Source: WTGA01 sp965231865
GTDB lineage: Bacteria > Pseudomonadota > Gammaproteobacteria > Arenicellales > Poriferihabitantaceae
NCBI GenBank assembly: GCA_965231865.1
Contig: CBDDOJ010000002.1
Span: 1,798,001 to 1,862,000 of the forward strand
Direction of reading: 5' to 3'
DNA length: 64,000 bases
This document shows positions 46,012 to 53,945 of the stretch, in pieces; the first letter of the stretch is position 1, and the number at the start of each line of letters is the position of its first letter. The translations under genes were made by a program, and so were the position numbers. The notes under the pieces are model-generated. The model was not told where the DNA came from, ran no database searches, and was given only the letters and a program-made list of their open reading frames with translations.

Positions 46012-48237
46012 GTGACAAATTGTACCCAAAAAGTTACTTCATTTCCAGTCCTGAAACGACGTCGGATCGAGGCTGAATTCACCGGCGGGGAAATCACTTC
46101 GGATACCGGAGCCCTGTTTCTAAGAGAAATAGACCGTCATTTGGGATTGCTCAAGGCCGTGGACAAGGCAATTCCTGATGAACGGGACGAGCGCTATATT
46201 CAGTATTCCCAGCTGAGCCTGTTAAAACAACGGATTTATAGTCTGGCACTGGGGTACGAGGACCTCAATGACCAGGATACGATGCGGTCCGACCCGGCGT
46301 TGGTGTATGCCGTGGAGTCGGATCAATCCCTGAGCAGTGCTTCGACTCTTTGTCGATTAGAGAATCGCATGGACCGACCCGCGGCGGTGGCCTTGCATGA
46401 GGTCATGATCGAGACCTTTATTGCGTCGTTCAAGAAGCCTCCGGCCGAACTGATTCTGGACTTTGACGCCACCGATGATCGGGTCCATGGAAATCAGGTA
46501 GGCCGGCATTATCATGGCTATTACCATGATCATTGCTTTTTGCCGCTTTATGTCTTTTGCGGGGACCAGCTGTTGGCCAGTTATCTGCGGCCCAGCAATA
46601 AGGATGCGGCCAGACATGCTTGGGGCATTCTGGCATTGCTGGTCAAACGGTTACGTCAGCAGTGGCCCGAAGTGGAAATACTTTTCCGGGGAGATGCAGG
46701 GTTCTGCCGTCATGACATCATGACCTGGTGTGAACGCCACGGGGTGGGGTATATCGTTGGAATTGGCCGCAATCAGCGGATTACGAAGCGGTCCCGGACC
46801 TGGCTGGACCAGGCCGAACAGGAATTTAAAGTGACCCAGGAGAAAGTACGGGTGTTCGGGGAATTCCGTTATGGATCCAAGACATGGACGAAAGGGGAAC
46901 AGATCAAGGAGAGACGGGTCATTGTCAAGGCGGAGCAGTTGGTTGGGAAATCCAATCCCCGGTATATCGTCACCAATCTGCCGGGAGACCCGAAGCACCT
47001 ATATGAGAAGGTGTATTGTGCCAGGGGGGAAATGGAGAACCGAATCAAGGAACAGCAGCTGGATATGTTCGCCGATCGTACGAGTTGTCACGTATGGTGG
47101 GCCAACCAGTTCCGGATGCTATTGTCCGGTTTGGCGTATATTCTGATGTGCGCCGTGGAAAGGCGCCATTTCCTTGCGGGTGCGAATCCCGTCCGGCAAC
47201 TGTCGCTCCAGCCGGTAGCAGTCGGAGCGGCCCATAAAGGCAACGATATGGGCTGAAGCACTCTGACAGAAGGACCGCCTTGGGCGGTTCAGCGACCATG
47301 CGGGCCATAACGCGAAGTAAACGTTGAGCAGGCCTCGAAACAAGCAATGCGGAAGCCGACCCGCCGTTAATACGGGGAAGGTTGCCACCAGACGGGAAGC
47401 GAGCGACCCACGCACCGTCCGGTTCCGCCGGGGTACTGACGATAGCACGCATGGAAGATGGGGATGGTAGCAACACGGGAAGCCCTGTCGGTGGTGCAGC
47501 ACACACCAACCGGAAACCCGCGAGGGTCAGGCCGGGCCGGCAGGGTGGCGGAGAGGTTCGTAGTACTGAAGACGCCGGGTAATGCCGGTCGAGGAAAGGG
47601 ACCTCAGGTTCGGAGGGATGTCGGAAGAGCGAAGGCGGGTGGAGTGGCTTAGCCTATTACCCACCATTAATGCAAAGAGTTCAGAAGTATCACAGGCATA
47701 AGCGAAGCCGGTGCGACCAGGGAGGGACGCACGGTCGTCGGGGCGTTGACAGGCCTGACGGCGTATCGGTCAGAAGAGATCAGGAGCAGTGGGATGGGGT
47801 GCACCATTCGACGAACGGACGGTTTCACAGAGTCCGATATTCCTTTCTCTGATGGCAGGTGCGGTGTGAGCGAGACGCCTGATTCGGCTGGAGAGCCCGG
47901 TGCTGGAAATTGGCACGCCGGGTTCGGTGAGCAGAGAGTGGAAACGTGGTTCATGGTGGAATTGCGAACCCACCCGCATAACCGAAAGGGCGGGAATAGG
48001 CACAGCCTTCACCTACCGATGCGCGCGCCACTCTCTGACTCTACGGAGAGGTTGCGGTCCCTGGTCCTGAAGAACACCGAACTGGCCCACGCGTATGTGG
48101 GGACGATTCGACTGAAGCTGCTCAAGATTGGGGCGGTTGTCATTCAGAACACTCGGCGCATCCGCTTCCTGTGTGCCAGTGCTTACCCGCATCAGGCGTT
48201 GTTCCAGATGGTGGCAGCCCGGCTCGCGCCGGATTGA
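46012..48237 (+). CDS. IS1380-family transposase in two exons
   Basis: Exon 1 is 46012-47147 and exon 2 is 48045-48237, 442 aa when joined. Exon 1 holds the IS1380 motifs: ALFLREIDRHLGLL, ILDFDATDDRVHGNQ (first catalytic Asp), FRGDAGFCRHDIMTWC and GEMENRIKEQQLD with the catalytic Glu. Exon 2 holds GTIRLKLLKIGAVV and RRIRFLCASAYPHQALF. The junction reads LAYILM-ERLRSLVLKNTELA, with the Met codon formed from AT plus G across the splice site, exactly the family's continuous sequence. The start is GTG 46012; a TTG at 46006 is also in frame. It is active only if the intron is spliced. Confidence 0.88.
47893..47925 (+). ncRNA. Group II intron domain V
   Basis: The hairpin has a lower stem of GAGCCCGG with CCGGGTTC, including the AGC catalytic triad. 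A CG bulge on the 3' side and an upper stem capped by a GAAA loop follow. This is the canonical domain V architecture. Confidence 0.9.
47932..48037 (+). ncRNA. Expanded domain VI of the group II intron
   Basis: A perfect 10-bp stem (CAGAGAGTGG at 47932-47941 with CCACTCTCTG at 48028-48037) encloses 86 nt instead of a small loop. The enclosed part includes its own CCCGC/GCGGG hairpin. Ordinary domain VI is about 35-45 nt. The likely branch-point A follows at 48038. Confidence 0.65.
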
Positions 48238-49030
48238 GCCACCCCTGCGCCCCCGATTAAAATCACACGGCAGGTGCCGGGGTTTCGTTCGTCCAAAATA
48301 ACCCAAAAGACCAAAATCAGTCAGGCAAACCTCAAAAAGACCCTGATTCAGGCGATTTTTACCTCGGTTTTCGACCGGTTATCCACCGCTGGAACATTCA
48401 ACTTGAAAAATATTCCGTCGAGACCGAAAATGCGGCCATTCCGGCAAATTTATGAAATATACGGGTTAGAATCCTAAGCAGTTCGACATGGTCTTGATCT
48501 TCGTAATCGTAGCGGTAGCGGTAGCGCTCAGGCGCCTTTCTCGAAGACCGTACATAAGGCGGGTCACAGAACGCAAGCTCTGTACCGTCAAACTCGTAGG
48601 TTCGTAGAAATTCATGGCAACACCCGTGAATCAGCTCCACCGGGTAGTCGCAGGTGAAATCCGCAATCGCCCTGGCCTCCAGGTCAATCCCGATATTGTG
48701 AAGCGCCGGAGGCTTTCTTTTCATGATCGCCCCAGAGCCCAAATGCGTCTCGATGAATACCGTATGCGGAGGCATCATACCGATAATCGGCTGACACAGT
48801 CCTGCCGTTGCTTTGCTTCCAAGATACGCTTTGCCCATGACACTTGCTGATATTGCAGACAATGCCCATACCATAGGCAAAGATGCAACGAATGTCAAGC
48901 ACAAGTTGTGAATGTCGGGCGGCCGTGCTGTACGAGCTTGAAAGCGCTATGCATCAGACAAATCAGGACTCCAAATGACCGCAAACGGCTAATGCGTTGG
49001 AGTGTACAATTTAACCGTCCGAGTAGTTAC

Positions 49031-49038
49031 CCGGACAG
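49031..49038. repeat. Right target-site duplication of the IS66-type element
   Basis: CCGGACAG directly after the right inverted repeat, identical to 44071-44078. The IS66 insertion therefore lies about 200 bp before gyrA. The remaining 195 bp to the gyrA start should hold its promoter, but I cannot point to clear hexamers. Confidence 0.93.
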
Positions 49039-49233
49039 ATTATTGCTTCCCTGCAAACGGACACAATTAAGGCTCGAATAACCACCAGTCTGTGATAAAA
49101 TCCAAGGGTCGATTGCATCCACGCATCGGCGATTTTTTCCGAGTTGTAAAGCCACAAAACAATCGCATAAACAATTTGTTATCCTATTTTCTGATCACCG
49201 ATCCCGGAAAGCTGGTTTAGAAGTAACGGTCCC

Positions 49234-51864
49234 ATGAAAGAAACCCCATTTGCCAAGGAAACGCTTCAGGCCAATCTCGAGAAGGAAATGCGGCAATCCT
49301 ATCTCGACTATGCCATGAGCGTGATTGTGGGTCGGGCATTGCCGGACATCCGGGATGGGCTGAAACCCGTGCACCGGCGCATTCTGTATGCCATGTCCGA
49401 ACTTGGCAATGACTGGAACAAGGCATACAAGAAATCCGCCAGGGTAGTGGGGGATGTCATCGGCAAGTATCACCCCCATGGTGATACCGCGGTCTATGAC
49501 TCGATTGTCCGGATGGCGCAGAATTTTTCAATGCGGTACATGCTGGTTGATGGCCAGGGTAATTTCGGTTCGGTCGATGGGGACGCGCCGGCGGCGATGC
49601 GGTATACCGAAATCCGGCTGGACAGAATTGCCCATGAGCTGCTTTCTGACCTGGAGAAGGAAACCGTGGATTTCGGTCCCAATTATGATGAAACCGAAAC
49701 CCAGCCGCTGGTATTGCCCACCCGCATCCCCAATCTGCTGGTCAATGGCTCTACAGGCATTGCAGTGGGCATGGCGACGAATATTCCCCCGCACAATCTC
49801 GGAGAAACCATTGATGCCTGTTTTGCCCTGATGGACAACAGTGAAATCAGTGTGGGTGAATTGATGAAACATCTGCCCGGACCGGACTTTCCCACTGCGG
49901 GCATCATCTTCGGCCACAGCGGCATTCGCCGGGCGTATGAAACCGGCAAGGGACGGATCTATGTTCGTGCACGGCTCGACATCGAGACCAACCGAAATGG
50001 CCGGGAATCCATTATCGTTCACGAACTCCCCTACCAGGTCAACAAGGCCCGGTTGATGCAGAAGATTGCGGAACTGGTCAAGAGCAAGCGTATTGAAGGC
50101 ATTTCGGCGGTCCGGGACGAGTCGGATAAATCCGGAATGCGGATGGTCATCGAAATCAAACGGGGCGAACAGTCGGAAGTGGTGTTGAACAATCTGTACA
50201 AGTTTACCCAGATGCAGTCGGTATACGGGATCAATCTGGTCGCGCTGAACCACAACCACCCGCAGCTGTTCAATCTCAAGGAGGCGCTGGATGAATTTAT
50301 CCGGCATCGCCGGGAAGTGGTCACCCGACGAACGGTATTCGAGCTTCGCAAGGCACGGTCCCGGGCACATATCCTCGAAGGCCTGGCGGTGGCACTGGCC
50401 AATATTGATGCGGTTATTGCCCTGATCAAGGCGGCGCAGACGCCCGCAGAAGCGAAGAAAAAATTGCTTGAAACCCCCTGGAAGGCCGGGCCCGTCGCCG
50501 ACATGCTGTCCCGGGGCGACGCAAATCTGTCCCGGCCGGAAAAGCTGGCAGACCGGTATGGGCTGGATTCCCGGCCGGGTCATGCGCTGGATTCTGCCAC
50601 CTATCGGCTGTCGCCGGGCCAGGCACAGTCCATCCTGGACCTGCGATTGCATCGATTGACCGGGCTGGAGCAGGAAAAAATTCATCGGGAATATGCCCGG
50701 ATCATCGAGGAAATACGGGGTCTGCTGGAAATATTGAAAAACCCCGATCGCCTGGTGACGGTGATCCGCGAAGAACTGCAGGCGATCCGGGACCGTTACA
50801 GTGATGAGCGCCGTACGGAGATTGTCGAGGGAGAAATCGACCTTTCCATGGAAGACCTGATTCCCGAAGAAGAGCTCGTAGTCACCATTTCCCACACGGG
50901 ATACACGAAATCCCAGCCGGTTTCGGAGTACCGCGCACAGAAACGGGGCGGCAAGGGAAAAATTGCAACGAGAACCAAGGAAGAGGATTTTGTCAGCAAC
51001 ATGTTTGTCGCCAACTCCCACGATACCATGCTGTGTTTTTCAAGTCGGGGCAAGGTGTACTGGTTGCGCACCTTCCAGTTGCCCCAGGCCGGGCGCCAGG
51101 CGAGAGGAAAACCGCTGGTCAACCTGTTGCCGCTGGATGCGAACGAACTGATCACCGCCATTTTGCCGGTCAAGGGTTACGATGGCGACAAGAATGTCTT
51201 CATGGCCACGTCCCGGGGGATTATCAAGAAATGCCGCCTGGAGAATTTTTCCCGGCCCAGGCGATCGGGGATTATTGCGGTGGATCTCAAGGAGGATGAC
51301 CACCTGATCGGTGTCGTACTCACGGACGGGAGCGAAGACATCCTGTTGATCAGCGATGCAGGAAGGGCGATGCGTTTTTCGGAAACCGATATCCGGGTCG
51401 TGGGGCGAACCGCCAAAGGGGTGTGGGGAATGCGACTGGACCCGGACCAGAAGGTCATCGCACTGATGGTACTGCCGGATTTTTCGGAAAAGACCGGCAA
51501 TGGCCAAAGCCCGGTCCAGGAACCCACGATCCTGACCAGTGCGGTCAATGGGTATGGAACCCGGACGCCGGTGAGTGATTTTCCGAGAAAGAAACGCGGC
51601 GGCAAGGGGGTGATTGCTATCAAGACATCCCCCCGGAACGGGAAAGTGGTCAGTGCCCATATTCTCAATGACAGCGACGAAATCATGTTGATCACCGATG
51701 GCGGTATCCTGATCCGGACACGGGTCGAGGAGATTCCGACCCAGGGCAGAAATACGCAGGGCGTCCGATTGATCTCCCTGAAGAATGAGGAACGCCTGGT
51801 CAGTGTCAGCAAGGTGGTGGAAGCGGATGCGGATGACCCTCCAGCCGATACCGTGCTTCACTGA
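49234..51864 (+). CDS. gyrA: DNA gyrase subunit A
   Basis: 876 aa. GyrA forms the DNA breakage-reunion part of gyrase (A2B2). The catalytic tyrosine is Y124 in AAMRYTEIR. The quinolone-resistance region reads HPHGDTAVYDS (80-90), so the position of E. coli Ser83 is Thr (T85), a natural variant in some Gammaproteobacteria, and the Asp87 equivalent (D89) is kept. The GyrA box appears as QKRGGKG near 570; a second KKRGGKG occurs near 790 in the C-terminal pinwheel. The start is ATG 49234, matching homologues. The IS66-type element ends about 200 bp upstream. Confidence 0.97.
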   Translation: MKETPFAKETLQANLEKEMRQSYLDYAMSVIVGRALPDIRDGLKPVHRRILYAMSELGNDWNKAYKKSARVVGDVIGKYHPHGDTAVYDSIVRMAQNFSMRYMLVDGQGNFGSVDGDAPAAMRYTEIRLDRIAHELLSDLEKETVDFGPNYDETETQPLVLPTRIPNLLVNGSTGIAVGMATNIPPHNLGETIDACFALMDNSEISVGELMKHLPGPDFPTAGIIFGHSGIRRAYETGKGRIYVRARLDIETNRNGRESIIVHELPYQVNKARLMQKIAELVKSKRIEGISAVRDESDKSGMRMVIEIKRGEQSEVVLNNLYKFTQMQSVYGINLVALNHNHPQLFNLKEALDEFIRHRREVVTRRTVFELRKARSRAHILEGLAVALANIDAVIALIKAAQTPAEAKKKLLETPWKAGPVADMLSRGDANLSRPEKLADRYGLDSRPGHALDSATYRLSPGQAQSILDLRLHRLTGLEQEKIHREYARIIEEIRGLLEILKNPDRLVTVIREELQAIRDRYSDERRTEIVEGEIDLSMEDLIPEEELVVTISHTGYTKSQPVSEYRAQKRGGKGKIATRTKEEDFVSNMFVANSHDTMLCFSSRGKVYWLRTFQLPQAGRQARGKPLVNLLPLDANELITAILPVKGYDGDKNVFMATSRGIIKKCRLENFSRPRRSGIIAVDLKEDDHLIGVVLTDGSEDILLISDAGRAMRFSETDIRVVGRTAKGVWGMRLDPDQKVIALMVLPDFSEKTGNGQSPVQEPTILTSAVNGYGTRTPVSDFPRKKRGGKGVIAIKTSPRNGKVVSAHILNDSDEIMLITDGGILIRTRVEEIPTQGRNTQGVRLISLKNEERLVSVSKVVEADADDPPADTVLH

Positions 51865-51894
51865 GCGCGATAGCCTCGACAGGGTATTACTGTG

Positions 51895-53001
51895 ATGGTT
51901 GATTCCGACAGAAAACTGAAACTGTATCGGGACCGGATTGACCGGATTGATGCCGATATCCTGCGCCTGATGCATGACCGGCTCACCATTGCCCGGTCTA
52001 TTGCCGAAGTAAAGGAAACGCTGAATGAACCGGCTTACTACCGGCCGGAGCGCGAAGCCCAGATACTGGCCCGGCTGCATGAACTGAATCATGAACTGGA
52101 GAATGGAGAAAACAGCGGATTGCTGGACGACCAGTCCCTGACCTCCCTGTTCCGGGAAATTTTGTCCATTACACGGAGCATGGAAGCCGCCTTGTCGGTT
52201 TCCGTACTGGGTCCTCCCGGCACCTATACGGAGGCGGCGGCCCGGCATCATTTTGGCAGCACCATCGGTGTGGTGGATTTTCCCACCATCGCTGAAGTTT
52301 TCAAGGCGACGGAAGCCGGGCAGACCGATTTTGCCGTGGTGCCCATTGAAAACTCCACGGAAGGCGGGGTGTCCGGAACGCTGGACAGGCTGGTGACCAC
52401 TCCCCTGACCATTTGTTCGGAAATCAATTTGCGGATCCTGCACAACCTGTTGGGGAAGGGAACTTCGAGCGACCCGGTGACGAAAGTCTATGCCCATGTG
52501 CAGTCACTCGGCCAGTGCCAGCGCTGGCTGCACCGCCATTGTCCCCATGCGGAACTGGTCCCGGTGAGCAGCAATGCGGAAGCGGCCCGGATCGCTTCTG
52601 AAGGCGACGGTGTCGCCGCCATCGCCAGCTCGACCGCGGCGGAACGCTACCAGTTGAATACGCTGGCTGCCAATATCGCGGATGAACCGGCGAATACCAC
52701 CCGGTTCCTGGTGCTTTCAAATCGTGTAACGCCCCCCAGCGGAAACGACAAGACCAGCTTGTTGTTGTCCTGCCGGAGTCGTCCTGGAGCGTTGCTGCAT
52801 TTGTTAAGTCCCCTGCTCGACGAACAGATCGACATGACCAAGATAGAATCCCGGCCGTCCCGGGTCAAATTGTGGGATTACCTGTTTTTCATCGATATCG
52901 TTGGGCATCAGGACGAGGAACATGTGTCGCGGGCATTGGAGCGGTTGAAAGAGGAAGCGGGCCTGTTTAAAAACCTGGGTTCCTATTCCGTATCCCAATA
53001 A
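51895..53001 (+). CDS. pheA: Chorismate mutase / prephenate dehydratase
   Basis: 368 aa P-protein for phenylalanine synthesis. An AroQ chorismate mutase domain (about 5-90: YRDRIDRIDADILRLMHDRL, YYRPEREAQIL) is followed by prephenate dehydratase (about 100-275: GPPGTYTEAAARHHFG, PIENSTEGGVSGTLD, TTRFLVL) and an ACT regulatory domain (about 285-360: GALLHLLSPLLDEQIDMTKIESRPS) that senses phenylalanine. An in-frame GTG precedes the ATG by one codon. In many Gammaproteobacteria serC lies between gyrA and pheA; here pheA follows gyrA after 30 bp. Confidence 0.95.
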   Translation: MVDSDRKLKLYRDRIDRIDADILRLMHDRLTIARSIAEVKETLNEPAYYRPEREAQILARLHELNHELENGENSGLLDDQSLTSLFREILSITRSMEAALSVSVLGPPGTYTEAAARHHFGSTIGVVDFPTIAEVFKATEAGQTDFAVVPIENSTEGGVSGTLDRLVTTPLTICSEINLRILHNLLGKGTSSDPVTKVYAHVQSLGQCQRWLHRHCPHAELVPVSSNAEAARIASEGDGVAAIASSTAAERYQLNTLAANIADEPANTTRFLVLSNRVTPPSGNDKTSLLLSCRSRPGALLHLLSPLLDEQIDMTKIESRPSRVKLWDYLFFIDIVGHQDEEHVSRALERLKEEAGLFKNLGSYSVSQ

Positions 53002-53015
53002 GGCGCCGTTTCGCG

Positions 53016-53915
53016 TTGAATACCCGCACTTCAGCCAGCATTTCAAGCATTGCCATTTTTGGAGTGGGCCTGATTGGCGGTTCCCTGGCACTGGCACTCA
53101 AGCGGGTGGGTTGTGTTGGCAGGGTCATCGGGGTGGGCCGTTCAAGGGCCAACCTTGAACGGGCTCTGCAGGTCGGGGCCATCGATGAGATCCAGTCCGA
53201 TCCCCGGCAAGCGGTTGCGGATGCCGAGGTCATTGTGCTGGCCACGCCGGTAAATGCGATCAACCGGCTTCTGGAGAGTGTTTCGGAGGCCATGGACGAG
53301 ACCAAAATAATCACGGACGTGGGCAGCGTCAAGGGCGGTATCGTGGAGTGTGCCAGGGAAACCCTGGGCCCGTATTTTTCACGGTTTGTACCCGGACATC
53401 CCATTGCCGGGAAGGAAAAATCCGGCATCAATGCCGCCAGTGCGGAACTTTTTGAAAACCACAGGATCATTCTTACTCCCCTCAGGGAAACCAATCCGGA
53501 AGCCTGCCGAACCATCCAGCGGATGTGGGCCGTAACCGGTGGAGAGGTGAGTTTGATGGAAGTTGAAAACCATGACCGGGTGCTGTCCCTGACCAGTCAT
53601 CTGCCCCATGTGCTGGCCTATGTGATGATGGATTTCCTGTCGCTCTCCCCGGACCGCCGGGCGTGCTACCGGATGGCGGCGGGGGGGTTGTATGATTTTA
53701 CCCGTACGGCATCGTCTGATCCTGAAATGTGGCGGGATATCTGCCTCATGAACAGGTCGAAACTGCTCGAAGACATTGCCAGCTACCAGCAGCATCTTGA
53801 CCGGCTGGCCAACATGATTGCCGGGGAAGACGGGAGCGGGATCGGGGAATTGTATGCCTCGGCGAAACAGGCCCGTTCCCGGATCACGGAGAAACGAAAG
53901 CCCGACTCTCGCTGA
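53016..53915 (+). CDS. tyrA: Prephenate dehydrogenase
   Basis: 299 aa, starting at TTG 53016, 14 bp after pheA. It converts prephenate to 4-hydroxyphenylpyruvate with NAD(P) for tyrosine synthesis. The nucleotide-binding loop is GVGLIGGSLA, and the substrate motifs are TDVGSVKGG, GHPIAGKEKSG and LTSHLPH with the catalytic His. hisC, which often sits between pheA and tyrA, is missing here. aroA, its usual next neighbour, is 4 kb away behind the inserted efflux genes. Confidence 0.93.
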   Translation: MNTRTSASISSIAIFGVGLIGGSLALALKRVGCVGRVIGVGRSRANLERALQVGAIDEIQSDPRQAVADAEVIVLATPVNAINRLLESVSEAMDETKIITDVGSVKGGIVECARETLGPYFSRFVPGHPIAGKEKSGINAASAELFENHRIILTPLRETNPEACRTIQRMWAVTGGEVSLMEVENHDRVLSLTSHLPHVLAYVMMDFLSLSPDRRACYRMAAGGLYDFTRTASSDPEMWRDICLMNRSKLLEDIASYQQHLDRLANMIAGEDGSGIGELYASAKQARSRITEKRKPDSR

Positions 53916-53940
53916 CCCTGCACCCCGCAGGTCGGTTTTT
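53914..53940 (+). terminator. Likely terminator between convergent tyrA and emrB
   Basis: GACC-CTGC and GCAGGTC form a seven-bp stem with one bulged base around a CACCC loop, followed by GGTTTTT. It overlaps the tyrA stop and lies between convergent genes. Confidence 0.6.
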
Positions 53941-53945
53941 CGGGT

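Larger units (their letters stand above)
47148..48044 (+). ncRNA. Group II intron lacking a reverse-transcriptase gene, 897 nt
   Basis: It begins GTGCG and ends CTAC, fitting the GUGYG...AY ends of group II introns, and its removal fuses the IS1380 transposase exons in frame. Domain V lies at 47893-47925 and a domain VI stem follows, with a candidate branch-point A at 48038, seven bases from the 3' end. Typical domain I-III sequence fills the first 550 nt. There is no reverse-transcriptase/maturase frame: an ATG at 47618 gives only 27 codons. Splicing and mobility would need an intron-encoded protein supplied from elsewhere. TCAGAA at 47681 is complementary to TTCTGA just before the 5' splice site and could be an exon-binding site; this is tentative. 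Confidence 0.87.
45915..48465 (+). mobile_element. IS1380-family insertion sequence with a group II intron inside
   Basis: Ends begin CCCGAATATTGCAAGAAA (left) and CCCGTATATTTCATAAAT (right, complement), an imperfect inverted repeat, flanked by TTAG duplications. The element is 2551 bp; without the 897-bp intron it is 1654 bp, the normal IS1380 size. It carries one transposase gene on the plus strand and interrupts the methylase gene. The boundary call is supported by exact restoration of the methylase frame when the element is removed. Confidence 0.9.
45609..48838 (-). pseudogene. D12-class DNA adenine methylase split by IS1380
   Basis: The upstream half (48838 to 48466) encodes KAYLGSK, THLGSGAIM (motif I, S-adenosylmethionine site) and CDPPYVRSSR (motif IV, catalytic DPPY). 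The downstream half (45910 to 45609) encodes KSLPCQVMLSGYRSALYDEL and the C-terminal Arg-rich tail. Removing the IS1380 and one TTAG copy joins them in frame at LLRIL-KSLPC, giving 224 aa with both halves complete. It lies within the IS66-type element, ahead of and coupled to the transposase gene, so it is a passenger gene. It is inactive as it stands. Confidence 0.87.
44079..49030 (-). mobile_element. IS66-type element carrying a DNA methylase gene and a nested IS1380
   Basis: Ends are 18-bp inverted repeats matching at 16 positions: GTAACTACTCGCCCGGTT at 44079-44096 and the complement of GTAACTACTCGGACGGTT at 49013-49030. Both are flanked by an exact 8-bp CCGGACAG duplication. Inside, reading on the minus strand, are an adenine methylase gene and an IS66 transposase gene that overlap by GTGA. 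No tnpA or tnpB is present, as in the single-transposase (ISBst12-like) branch. Removing the nested IS1380 and one TTAG copy leaves an element of about 2.4 kb. Confidence 0.9.

Noticed and set aside
47618..47701. ATG with 27 codons inside the intron, possible start of an intron-encoded protein
   Set aside because: No reverse-transcriptase motif follows in any frame; the remainder of the intron is structural RNA.
47746..48237. 163-codon plus-strand frame at the end of the IS1380 element
   Set aside because: Only the last 64 codons are real protein sequence (transposase exon 2). The first part is intron domain IV-VI sequence.
49528..51021. 497-codon minus-strand open frame
   Set aside because: Antisense to gyrA, which is certain.
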